NCBI GenBank assembly: GCA_900542835.1
Contig: UQPB01000047.1
Location: 1 to 23,014, forward strand
Direction: 5' to 3'
Source: an uncultured Pelosinus sp.
Lineage (GTDB): Bacteria; Bacillota; Negativicutes; Sporomusales; Acetonemataceae
Length of the DNA stretch: 23,014 bases
Below, in pieces: positions 1-6,848 of this stretch. Below the pieces are notes generated by a model. That model worked only from the letters and a program-made list of their open reading frames with translations. It did no database searches and was not told where the DNA came from. A program made the translations under genes and the position numbers. Numbering within the stretch: position 1 is the stretch's first letter; every line of letters starts with the position of its first letter.

Positions 1-180
1 GCGGGAGGGGGACGTGCCGCAGGCGGCGGGGTGGCTGGTTGGCGTTAAGAACCGTATGTGTTTGAGCGCAGCGAGCAGGTGGCGAACCGCCCCTGCGGCG
101 CTATGTCCTGACGGCCGATTTTCCGCCAGGCGGCGTTGTCGTCGCTCGCCATACTGGAAGAATCAAAAAAATCCCGTTTT
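1..180. other. Intergenic sequence, no gene recognised
   Basis: Short open frames exist on both strands, but none has a convincing ribosome binding site or a recognisable protein. The sequence is GC-rich, with short self-complementary stretches such as GCCGATTTTCCGCCAGGCGGC near 112-135. It may be the far side of the repeat that starts at 181, but no second copy of this part is visible in the window. Confidence 0.5.
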
Positions 181-299
181 GCCTCCGTGCCCGCCGTGTA
201 TCCTCTGTGTCCTCCATGGAATCGTTCTTTCGCTCCTTGCCTCTTCCCTCGCTCACGGCGGCAGCTCGCCGTCTCGCCCGTCTCGGTGGAATTGTCGTT
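181..299 (-). repeat. Dispersed intergenic repeat, left copy (minus orientation)
   Basis: Read on the minus strand, this segment aligns over about 110 bases with 22573-22684 on the plus strand. Shared words are GAGACGGGC, GCGAGCT, CCGC-GTGAG and AACGATTCCA, followed by purine-rich units with a 9-nt period of the form GG-ACACRGA. By eye the identity is roughly 70%. The two copies lie in inverted orientation near the two ends of the window. Neither encodes a plausible protein. Confidence 0.7.
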
Positions 300-349
300 A
301 AACACCTGTCTTTTCGTAAGCGGTTGCCCTGCACATCTCCTGCGGTTAA

Positions 350-378
350 TTGCATAAAGTCCACTACTGATATATAAT
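350..378 (+). promoter_or_regulatory. Sigma-A type promoter of the uvrA-like/marR operon
   Basis: TTGCAT at 350-355 and a perfect TATAAT at 373-378 are separated by 17 bases. The start codon of the UvrA-like gene lies 55 bases downstream, and the palindrome at 378-406 begins on the last base of the -10 box. Confidence 0.7.
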
Positions 379-406
379 TAACCCGGCAATCTAATTACCG
401 GGTTAA
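378..406. promoter_or_regulatory. 29-bp palindromic operator, probable MarR binding site
   Basis: Arms of 13 bases (TTAACCCGGCAAT at 378-390 and ATTACCGGGTTAA at 394-406) are complementary at 12 of 13 positions around a 3-base centre. No T-run follows, so it does not look like a terminator. Its place immediately after the -10 box would block transcription when bound. The downstream MarR gene in the same operon is the natural candidate ligand; that assignment is inference. Confidence 0.65.
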
Positions 407-432
407 CTATATTTGCGAGAAAGGATACGGAT

Positions 433-2694
433 ATGAAAGCAACGGAAGCGTATATAAACGTCATTGGCGCCAGGGAGAAAAACCTGAAAAACATTCACGT
501 CAGAATCCCTAAAAACAAAATAACCGTATTTACCGGTGTTTCCGGCTCAGGCAAATCATCGCTGGTATTTGATACGATTGCGGCGGAATCGCAACGACAG
601 CTTAATGAGACCTATTCCAGCTTTATTCGTCATCGCTTGCCGCATTATGGGCAGCCAAATGTGGACAGCCTTGAAAACTTGTCGGTGGCAATCAGTATTG
701 ACCAGAAGCGTATCGGCGGCAATGCGAGATCAACGGTTGGGACAATCACCGATATCTATTCATTGCTGCGGTTATTATTCTCCCGGCTCGGCACCCCTTT
801 CGCCGGCTATTCGGCTGCTTTTTCCTTCAACCATCCTCAGGGCATGTGTCCGGTCTGTCAGGGACTTGGCAAGATTGACCGGATCGATATTGACCGTTTG
901 CTGGATAAAGACAAGTCGCTCAATGCGGGCGCCATTCGCTTTCCTACCTTCGAACCCGGTGGTTGGAGGCTAAAAAGGTATGTTCATTGCGGTTTTTTTG
1001 ACAACGATAAGAAAATCAGAGACTTCACCACAGCTGAGTTGGAACTGCTTTTATACCGGACGGCAATTAAAGTCACCACGCCTGATCCGGAGTGGCCGAA
1101 AACAGCGCTGTATGAAGGGCTCGTGCCGCGTATAGAGAGAAGCTTTCTCAGGAAGGAAGGCGGTGAGGCGGGCAAGTACGACGGGAAGATAGCAGCGTTT
1201 GTCGGCAAGGAAACCTGTCCCGCCTGTGGCGGCGCCAGACTGGCTGAAGCCGCATTGCACTGCAAAATACACGGTAACAGCATTGCCGATTGCGCCGGCA
1301 TGCAGATTGAAGCATTGGCCCGCTTTATCAACGGCCTTAACGCCCCCTCCGTATCGACCATAACCATGGCCATAGCCGGCCGGCTGGCGCATTTGATCGC
1401 AATTGGGCTGGGCTATTTAAGTTTAAACAGAGAGACCGCTACTCTTTCCGGCGGTGAATCACAGCGGCTGAAGATGGTGCGGCAATTGGGCAGCAGTTTG
1501 ACCGGGCTTACCTATATTTTTGATGAGCCGAGCATAGGCCTGCATCCGCATGACATCGATAAAATCAACACGCTTTTGAAACTGCTGCGGGATAAGGGCA
1601 ATACGGTTTTAATTGTCGAGCATGATCCCGATATCATAAAAATTGCCGATTGTGTTGTCGATATGGGCCCGGGGGCAGGCAGCAACGGTGGCCGCATCCT
1701 TTATCAGGGGAGCCTGAGCGGCCTTGTCGCGTCAGATACCCTGACCGGCAGGATGCTGAGCCGGCGGCCCTGTCTGAAGACTGCGGTCAGGCAAGCCGCC
1801 GGCTGCCTGGCTGTGCGGGATGCCCGCCTGCACAATTTGCGCAATCTTAGTCTGGATATTCCCCGGGGCGTTATGACTGTTGTAACCGGGGTCGCCGGCT
1901 CAGGCAAGAGTACATTGATCAATCAGGTTTTGCCCAAGACTAATGCGGATATTATTTATATTGACCAAAAGCCGATACACGCCTCCAAACGGTCAAACAT
2001 CGCTACCTTTACAGGGATATTTGATTTGGTGAGAGAATGTTTTGCCAATGCGAATCAGGTAAAGCCGGCTCTGTTCAGCTTCAATTCGCAAGGTGCTTGC
2101 CCGCATTGTCATGGATTGGGAGTGACTTATACCGATTTAGCGTTTATGGATACGGTTGCTGCCATATGTGAGGTTTGCCGGGGAAACCGGTTTACAGATA
2201 AAGTCCTGACGTATAAATTGCGCGGCAAAGCGATCAGTGAGGTTCTGAATATGAGCGTTGCAGAAGCGGCTGCTTTTTTCCGGGAACCCGGTATACTGGC
2301 AGTTCTGACAAGGCTGGAGGCTGCGGGAATTGGCTATATTAGCCTCGGCCAACCGCTAAGTACGTTATCGGGCGGTGAACTGCAAAGGCTGAAGCTGGCT
2401 TGCCGATTAGAGGACAGGGGCAGGATTTATGTGCTGGACGAACCGACGACAGGGCTTCATATGGCCGATATTGCGCAATTGCTGCAAGTTCTGAACAGTG
2501 TTGTTGATCAGGGAGGAACTGTGCTGATGATCGAACATAACCTGGAGGTGATCTGCCAGGCCGACTGGGTAATCGACCTGGGACCTTTTGCCGGACAGAA
2601 CGGCGGCAAAATTCTGTATGAGGGCCCGCCGGCCGGGCTGCTTCATTGCTCGGCTTCCGTCACCGGCCGCTATTTGCAGCAAACGCTGCAGTAA
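433..2694 (+). CDS. UvrA-like ABC-ATPase (excinuclease A paralogue without UvrB-binding insert)
   Basis: This is a 753-residue protein with two ABC modules in UvrA arrangement. Walker A motifs are at about 35-43 (GVSGSGKSS) and 486-494 (GVAGSGKST). Signatures are at 338-344 (LSGGESQ) and 645-651 (LSGGELQ), with Walker B at about 361-367 and 667-671. CxxC pairs occur at 139-142, 262-265, 556-559 and 579-582, and the UvrA-typical DQKPI-RSN stretch is at 511-522. Canonical UvrA has about 940 residues. Here the chain passes directly from the helix after RSTVGT (about 100-125) to the zinc module at 139, so the UvrB-binding insert is absent. Such short paralogues (UvrA2/DrrC-like) are linked to tolerance of DNA-binding drugs rather than core repair. 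AAGGA at 421-425 lies 7 bases before the start. The gene is co-transcribed with marR, and its base composition looks more AT-rich than sbcC. Confidence 0.85.
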   Translation: MKATEAYINVIGAREKNLKNIHVRIPKNKITVFTGVSGSGKSSLVFDTIAAESQRQLNETYSSFIRHRLPHYGQPNVDSLENLSVAISIDQKRIGGNARSTVGTITDIYSLLRLLFSRLGTPFAGYSAAFSFNHPQGMCPVCQGLGKIDRIDIDRLLDKDKSLNAGAIRFPTFEPGGWRLKRYVHCGFFDNDKKIRDFTTAELELLLYRTAIKVTTPDPEWPKTALYEGLVPRIERSFLRKEGGEAGKYDGKIAAFVGKETCPACGGARLAEAALHCKIHGNSIADCAGMQIEALARFINGLNAPSVSTITMAIAGRLAHLIAIGLGYLSLNRETATLSGGESQRLKMVRQLGSSLTGLTYIFDEPSIGLHPHDIDKINTLLKLLRDKGNTVLIVEHDPDIIKIADCVVDMGPGAGSNGGRILYQGSLSGLVASDTLTGRMLSRRPCLKTAVRQAAGCLAVRDARLHNLRNLSLDIPRGVMTVVTGVAGSGKSTLINQVLPKTNADIIYIDQKPIHASKRSNIATFTGIFDLVRECFANANQVKPALFSFNSQGACPHCHGLGVTYTDLAFMDTVAAICEVCRGNRFTDKVLTYKLRGKAISEVLNMSVAEAAAFFREPGILAVLTRLEAAGIGYISLGQPLSTLSGGELQRLKLACRLEDRGRIYVLDEPTTGLHMADIAQLLQVLNSVVDQGGTVLMIEHNLEVICQADWVIDLGPFAGQNGGKILYEGPPAGLLHCSASVTGRYLQQTLQ

Positions 2695-2704
2695 GGAGTG
2701 TATG

Positions 2705-3136
2705 ATGGCAAACAAAGAATTAGAGACTTGTTATATTCCTTTTCAATGTATGATTATCAACCAGATTAATCGGTTTAATGTCGAGGGAGTGACAACAGCC
2801 CAGTATCAGGTGCTGGATATTTTGGCTAAGCAAGGCGCGAAAACAACCAAGGAGCTGGCGGAAATTCGCGGAATCACACAAGCGGGAATTTCCAAGCTAA
2901 CCAAACGGCTTTTAGATAAAAACTATATTGACCAGGTCCGCCGGCAAGATGACCGCAGAGCATACGACATCCTGATAACTCCTGCCGGCAGGGATTTTCT
3001 TGACAGGTCAGAACAGTTCAGGAATGAAACGATGACCATTATCGAAAATCGGCTGACAGAAGCGGAGCTGAAGTGTTTTGTACAGCTTTGCAAAAAGATT
3101 ACGACTGTTGCCGGGAGTGATAGTGCGATTAAATGA
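2705..3136 (+). CDS. MarR-family winged-helix transcriptional regulator
   Basis: This 143-residue protein has the MarR fold signature. A winged HTH at about 37-75 carries the recognition segment TTKELAEIRGITQAGISKLTKRL. It is followed by the wing with DDRRAYDILITPAG, the hallmark DxRxxxxxLTxxG motif. Helices at both ends would form the dimer interface. GGAG at 2695-2698 is 6 bases from the chosen ATG; an adjacent in-frame ATG at 2702 is only 3 bases away and less likely. The gene follows the UvrA-like gene by 10 bases, so the two form one operon. It probably represses the operon through the palindrome at 378-406 and is released by a drug-like ligand, although neither is shown by the sequence alone. 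Confidence 0.9.
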   Translation: MANKELETCYIPFQCMIINQINRFNVEGVTTAQYQVLDILAKQGAKTTKELAEIRGITQAGISKLTKRLLDKNYIDQVRRQDDRRAYDILITPAGRDFLDRSEQFRNETMTIIENRLTEAELKCFVQLCKKITTVAGSDSAIK

Positions 3137-3295
3137 AGCAGGCAGGCTGACAAGTGTTTTTTTGCCGGCAATGCCGGTAGCGCTGTCATAGCCGATATTG
3201 CCTGTCAGAAGAGTTACTGTATTAAAGATGACGTTGGCATTTGCCTCGATGCTGCCAGCCGATAGCCGCTCTGCTTGCAGCGATATATGACTCAT
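3137..3295 (-). pseudogene. Truncated BclA C-terminal/C1q-like spore-surface gene remnant
   Basis: Reading leftward from an ATG at 3295, the first 42 or so codons give a peptide with NVIFNTVTLLTGNIGYDSATG, which resembles the start of the C1q-like domain of BclA-type exosporium proteins (VxFxxV...GxIxYxxATGxxT). After SATGI the similarity stops, and the frame runs on into the antisense of marR until 3008. The rest of the expected beta-sandwich is missing. An excellent AAAGGAG lies 7 bases before the start, and a sigma-K-like promoter sits upstream at 3320-3347, so the 5' end was a real sporulation gene. The break next to the marR stop suggests deletion or insertion at this point. The family call rests on a short motif and is moderately sure. 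Confidence 0.5.
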
Positions 3296-3319
3296 GGGCC
3301 TGCTCCTTTGTTTTTAATG

Positions 3320-3347
3320 TAGTTTATGTCCAACCGCGATGATCAGT
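3320..3347 (-). promoter_or_regulatory. Sigma-K-like sporulation promoter
   Basis: On the minus strand CATAAACTA (complement of 3320-3328) matches the sigma-K -10 consensus CATANNNTA exactly. An AC dinucleotide (complement of 3346-3347) lies 17 bases upstream, as in sigma-K -35 elements. It precedes the exosporium-like remnant, as expected for a mother-cell gene. The -35 information content is low, so the call is tentative. Confidence 0.45.
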
Positions 3348-3485
3348 GCGGCAAAAGACCTGAGATTAAGTTGGGGCTGCGGGACTTTTGTCGCGTTTTC
3401 AAACAGCAAAAAGGAATTTTATCACATTATAAGCAATTTAATTTAATAAACTAGTTTTTATTTCTACAGTGAAAGGACGATACGA

Positions 3486-4097
3486 ATGAAATCAAGCAGA
3501 TGGTATTTACTGGTTGTCTGGATGGTTATATTTAGTTTTATGGCTGGGGTTGGTGAGGCAGCGGCAATTGGCGGCGTCAAGCTGCCCGGTGTAAGCAGCC
3601 GGCAGGATAAGCAGGAAAAAGCAAACCCGGAAAAGACTGCGGACGAATGGTTTGAGCAGGGGCTGGCCTATCACGAGCAGTATCTTTATGATAAGGCAAT
3701 TCATGCCTATACCAAGGCTGCCGAGCTTGACAGCACGGTTGCGGCGGTCTATATTAACCGCGGCCATGCATATGCGGAAAGTGGCAGATATGACGCCGCT
3801 CTGGCTGACTTCAGCAAAGCGGTCGAGCTAGAGCCGCAGGATGCGGAAACCTATTATAACCGCGGTGTTGTCTATGATGCCAAGGAAGACTATGCGCAGT
3901 CTCTGACTAATTACACGAAGGCAATTGAGCTGAATCCGCAATACTCTGATGCTCACTATAATAAAGCAATTGCGTTGGAGAACCTGGGGCGCAGCCAGGA
4001 GGCCAAAGCGTCCTATGCCGCCTTTATCCAATATGCGCCTGCTGATGATCCCGAACTGCCCTTTGCCCGGGAACGGCTGCAGGCCTTGAGTCGCTAG
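3486..4097 (+). CDS. Secreted or membrane-anchored TPR protein
   Basis: This 203-residue protein begins with a signal peptide or anchor (basic MKSSR, then hydrophobic WYLLVVWMVIFSFMAGVG and an AxA-like GEAAA site near residue 26). After a short charged linker come about four tetratricopeptide repeats between residues 52 and 185. They have the usual 34-residue spacing and the W/Y-G-Y-A-P pattern, for example AVYINRGHAYAESGRYDAALADF and ETYYNRGVVYDAKEDYAQSL. Such proteins act as protein-binding scaffolds outside the membrane; no enzyme domain is present. AAAGGA lies about 9 bases before the ATG. The gene stands alone, with an AT-rich upstream region (3415-3465) that probably holds its promoter, and it ends before the double hairpin at 4133-4233. 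The partner is unknown. Confidence 0.85.
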   Translation: MKSSRWYLLVVWMVIFSFMAGVGEAAAIGGVKLPGVSSRQDKQEKANPEKTADEWFEQGLAYHEQYLYDKAIHAYTKAAELDSTVAAVYINRGHAYAESGRYDAALADFSKAVELEPQDAETYYNRGVVYDAKEDYAQSLTNYTKAIELNPQYSDAHYNKAIALENLGRSQEAKASYAAFIQYAPADDPELPFARERLQALSR

Positions 4098-4132
4098 CCG
4101 GACGCCGCTTTCACTGCAAAAAAGTAACTGTA

Positions 4133-4192
4133 CCACGCAAACAGGGTGTAGCCAACTGCGAAAAAGCAGCTGGCTACACCCTGTTTGCGTGG
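4133..4192. terminator. Long perfect inverted repeat 1 between convergent genes
   Basis: A 22-base arm at 4133-4154 is perfectly complementary to 4171-4192. Inside the loop, CTGC/GCAG adds four more pairs after one mismatch, giving about 26 bp. For minus-strand transcripts an A6 tract at 4118-4123 on the plus strand supplies a U-run, but 9 bases beyond the stem. It lies between the TPR gene and the oppositely oriented PPOX gene, so transcription termination in one or both directions is the likely role. Confidence 0.6.
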
Positions 4193-4193
4193 C

Positions 4194-4233
4194 GGCGTTT
4201 GCCGCTGGCCCGGAATCGCCAGCGGCAAACGCC
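4194..4233. terminator. Long perfect inverted repeat 2 between convergent genes
   Basis: A 16-base arm at 4194-4209 is perfectly complementary to 4218-4233 with an 8-base loop. It follows hairpin 1 after a single base and ends 7 bases from the stop of the minus-strand PPOX gene. No T-run is adjacent, so it may act jointly with hairpin 1 or protect RNA 3' ends. Confidence 0.5.
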
Positions 4234-4240
4234 ATATGGT

Positions 4241-4636
4241 CTATAGCTGGACTGTCCGCGATTCGCCGCCCATGGAGGCAAACGTCGCTTCCGCCTCGGC
4301 AGCATAAAAAATTTCAAAGACAGTATCGTCTTCGCTGTAAAGCCTGCGAAGCGAGGGCATGAAATCAAGAGCGGCCTTTTTGCTTTCGCGGCTGGTAATG
4401 AAAACGGCGTTGCCCTTCAGGCGAAGCCAGCGACCATCTTTGGCGGCAGCGCTCAGCTCAAATGCCGGGTTTGCAAGTAATTGACGGTAAACCGGTTTGC
4501 CGTTGCCGGTACAAAAACAAAGCCTGCCATTGTGGTTCATAACAAAGCCGAACGGGCGGACTTTGGGAGTGTGGCCGTCAACCGTCGCCAAATAAAAGAT
4601 TGGGTTCTCCGTTAGAAATGCTAAGACTTCTTCCAT
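4241..4636 (-). CDS. Pyridoxamine 5'-phosphate oxidase family (FMN-binding) protein
   Basis: This 131-residue single-domain split-barrel protein has the family pattern of an N-terminal helix, FYLATVDGHTPKVRPFGFV (about 14-32), a GRLCFCTGNGKPVYRQLLANP stretch, and a WLRLKGNAVF strand. Relatives are small dimeric FMN- or F420-type binding proteins, many of them nitroimidazole or general-stress reductases; the substrate here is unknown. AAAGGAG lies 7 bases before the ATG. It is the last gene of a minus-strand cluster, 26 bases downstream of the hydrolase-like gene. A second family member is at 16775, but the two differ in length and C-terminal sequence and are not recent duplicates. Confidence 0.85.
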   Translation of the reverse strand: MEEVLAFLTENPIFYLATVDGHTPKVRPFGFVMNHNGRLCFCTGNGKPVYRQLLANPAFELSAAAKDGRWLRLKGNAVFITSRESKKAALDFMPSLRRLYSEDDTVFEIFYAAEAEATFASMGGESRTVQL

Positions 4637-4662
4637 GCGAAAAACTCCTTTCCGTGTTTATC

Positions 4663-5280
4663 CTAATCCCGTGGGAGGATCGGTGGTGCAAAGGCGGCCA
4701 GAAATGATTCTGTCAGCTTTTCGGCTTCAGCTGCCGAAGCAGGATGATACTCGGCGGAAAAGGGATCGCAAAAGCCGTGCCTGCCGGCGAGGACGGATAC
4801 GCTAATGCCGGGCCGGTCGCGAAAAAAAGCGTCAACAGACGCGGGGCTGAACGCGGCTTCCTGTTCGGCAAAGATGCAAAGCGCGGGGCAGGCTGGGTTA
4901 ACAGCCGGATAATCGCGGATGCGGGAGCCGTAGCAGGCGATAATGCCGTCGCATAAGCCGCTGCCGCAACTGATCCAGGCAAGCGTTGCGCCAATGCTGA
5001 AGCCTGCCAGAATAATCCGGCGGTAACGGGAGCGGATTTCCCGGAGGAGGCTGATAACCTGTCTGTAAGCAGCAAAGCCGCCGTTAGCGATAAAATCGCT
5101 GTAGGCCTGCTGCTGCTCGCAGTAATCAAATGGGAGCTCGCGCCGCAGCAGATGCGGGCAGTATACGTCATAGCCACGGTTGCTGTATTGACGGCAGACA
5201 GCCGCGATATGGCGGTTGATGCCATAGATTTCGTGCAAGACGATAACGGCGTCCCGCGAATTGTTTAAGCAGGTCAGCAT
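4663..5280 (-). CDS. Dienelactone hydrolase-like alpha/beta hydrolase
   Basis: This 205-residue protein has the order of a small alpha/beta hydrolase of the DLH family. It starts with AVIVLHEIYGINRHIAAVCRQYSNRGYDVYCPHLL (about 11-46), typical of DLH. The nucleophile elbow is AGFSIGAT (about 91-98), and a late GRHGFCDPFS segment supplies the catalytic histidine. The elbow has Ser where classical dienelactone hydrolases have Cys (GxCxG). The acid is probably within FAEQEAAFSP. The chain is shorter than the usual 235 or so residues. It may hydrolyse an ester or lactone; the substrate cannot be read from the sequence. AAAGGGG precedes the ATG. It lies 21 bases after the small peptide gene and 26 before the PPOX gene, suggesting a three-gene operon. 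Confidence 0.8.
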   Translation of the reverse strand: MLTCLNNSRDAVIVLHEIYGINRHIAAVCRQYSNRGYDVYCPHLLRRELPFDYCEQQQAYSDFIANGGFAAYRQVISLLREIRSRYRRIILAGFSIGATLAWISCGSGLCDGIIACYGSRIRDYPAVNPACPALCIFAEQEAAFSPASVDAFFRDRPGISVSVLAGRHGFCDPFSAEYHPASAAEAEKLTESFLAAFAPPILPRD

Positions 5281-5301
5281 CAGGAGACCCCTTTGTTATG
5301 A

Positions 5302-5403
5302 TTATAAAAAATAATATCCAATTTTTCTCATCTGAGCTTCAGTATAGACGCTGACGGCGAAAAGAGCAAGGCCTAATAGTGCCGGCGCGTTTTTACGGTT
5401 CAT
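5302..5403 (-). CDS. Small hydrophobic peptide, 33 residues
   Basis: An ATG at 5403 on the minus strand opens a 33-codon frame with a near-ideal ribosome binding site (GGGAGG, 5 bases before the start). The peptide starts MNRKNAPALLGLALFAVSVY and continues with a polar, basic tail ending in IGYYFL. The basic N-terminus and the hydrophobic stretch at about 7-22 suggest a single membrane segment. The stop lies 21 bases before the hydrolase gene, so it would be the first gene of that operon. I do not recognise the family. It is short enough to be missed by routine annotation. Its upstream region, including part of the Shine-Dalgarno, lies against a copy of the dispersed repeat. Confidence 0.5.
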   Translation of the reverse strand: MNRKNAPALLGLALFAVSVYTEAQMRKIGYYFL

Positions 5404-5406
5404 TTC

Positions 5407-5488
5407 GGCCTCCCTCTGCATCTCCGGTGGCTCGTTTCCTGCCTCTGCTTTGTCGCGGGCGGCCGTTCACCGCCCTGTCTCCGGGAAC
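5407..5488 (-). repeat. Dispersed intergenic repeat, shortened third copy
   Basis: Read on the minus strand, this segment shares TTCC-GGAGAC-GGGC, the word GAGGCAGGAAA and CAGAGGG in the same order as the right-hand copy at 22573-22684. It lacks the middle AT-rich part (AGATAAAG...GATTCC). It is more diverged than the other copies. It sits in the divergent gap between the small peptide gene and sbcD. Confidence 0.45.
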
Positions 5489-5576
5489 CGGGTCCGGCTA
5501 AGCCGCTGCTTTTTATTTACGGATCTAACGCTGCAATGCTATGATAATAGGGGACAAGCAATCCGAGGAGGACGAT

Positions 5577-6848
5577 ATGCGTATTCTTCATACAGCCGAC
5601 TGGCATCTTGGCAAGACGATCGAGGGTCGCGACCGGCAGGCGGAGCAGGAACAGTTTGTCGATGAGATCTGCCGGATCTGTGATGCGGAAAAAGTTGATC
5701 TGGTGCTGCTGGCCGGCGATGTATTTCAAACCTATAATCCCAGCGCGGCGGCGGAGGAATTGTTTTACGAGGCGCTGAACCGGATGGCGAAACAGGGACA
5801 GCGGGCAATTGTGGTGATTGCCGGCAATCATGACAATCCGGAGCGGCTGTGCGCATCTTTTCCGCTGGCTGACCGGCTGGGAATTACGCTTGTCGGTCTG
5901 CCGCGGCAGCAACTGCAGCCCTCGCCCCGCGCCCGGACGGCCCGGGCGGTCCGCGTTGACTGCGGGCCTTCCTGGCTGGAGGTGGCTGTGCCGGGCTGCA
6001 GCCACAGCGCCGTTATCGCCGCTTTGCCTTACCCGTCTGAGGGACGGCTGCGGCAGCTGGTGACACAGACGCTGTCGGAGACAGCGCTGCAGCAAGGCTA
6101 TAACGAGGTGGTGAAAGCGACTTTTGCCGAGCTTGGCCGCCGCTTCCGGCCCGATAGCGTCAATATTGCCATGAGTCATTTGTTTATCCGCGGCGGCATC
6201 GAATCAGGTTTTGAATCCGAGAATCAAATCCAGCAGGCCGGCGGCGTTTACGCCGTCGATCCGCTGGCATTTCCGGCCGCCGCTCAATATATTGCCCTGG
6301 GGCATTTGCACCGGCCGCAGACAATTGCCAGTGCCGTTCCCGGCCGTTATGCCGGTTCGCCGCTGGCGTACAGTTTTGCCGAAGCCGGACAGACGAAGTC
6401 GGTAACCGTGGTCGATTTGCAGCCGGGGCTGGCGGCAGCGGTACGGGAAGTAGCCTTGTCGGCCGGCAAGCCCTTGGTAAAGTGGCGGGCGGAAGCTGGC
6501 CTGCCGCAGGTATATGACTGGCTGGAGACGGGAAAAGACCGTGATGCCTGGATTGACGCCGAAATTCATATCACCAGTCCGGTCAGCAACGACGAGATCC
6601 ATAAATTGCGCAGCCTGCACGACGGATTTGTTAATTTGCGCCTGCTTGCCAGGCCGGAGCCGGAGGAGCGCCCGCAGCTGCCGGCATTGTCGCTGCTGAC
6701 CCAGGAAGAGCTGTTTATCCGCTTTTTTGAAAGCCGGCAGGAAGGACTCCGCCCCGATAATGAATTGGTAAGCCTGTTTTTAGAACTGACCGAGGAACTG
6801 GACGACTTCCCGGATCAGGAAGGAGGCGACGGCAATGCGCCCGATTAA
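5577..6848 (+). CDS. sbcD: Exonuclease SbcD (Mre11-like nuclease subunit)
   Basis: This 423-residue metallophosphoesterase carries the full Mre11 motif set: DWH near residue 8, GDVF near 50, GNHD near 91-94, SHLF near 200 and LGHLH near 248. These ligate two Mn ions. The C-terminal part holds the capping and SbcC-binding regions. With SbcC it forms the nuclease that opens hairpins and cleans blocked DNA ends. An in-frame ATG lies 36 bases upstream, but GAGGAGG at 5565-5571 with 5-base spacing and the family-typical MRILHTADWHLGK start decide for 5577. A TATGATAAT sequence at 5540-5548 may be the -10 region, with no good -35. Its end overlaps the sbcC start by 14 bases, so the two are translationally coupled. 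Confidence 0.95.
   Translation: MRILHTADWHLGKTIEGRDRQAEQEQFVDEICRICDAEKVDLVLLAGDVFQTYNPSAAAEELFYEALNRMAKQGQRAIVVIAGNHDNPERLCASFPLADRLGITLVGLPRQQLQPSPRARTARAVRVDCGPSWLEVAVPGCSHSAVIAALPYPSEGRLRQLVTQTLSETALQQGYNEVVKATFAELGRRFRPDSVNIAMSHLFIRGGIESGFESENQIQQAGGVYAVDPLAFPAAAQYIALGHLHRPQTIASAVPGRYAGSPLAYSFAEAGQTKSVTVVDLQPGLAAAVREVALSAGKPLVKWRAEAGLPQVYDWLETGKDRDAWIDAEIHITSPVSNDEIHKLRSLHDGFVNLRLLARPEPEERPQLPALSLLTQEELFIRFFESRQEGLRPDNELVSLFLELTEELDDFPDQEGGDGNAPD

Noticed and set aside
45..364. Several overlapping open frames of 73-95 codons on both strands
   Set aside because: They overlap the dispersed repeat, have low-complexity Arg/Ser/Pro-rich translations and lack ribosome binding sites or family motifs.
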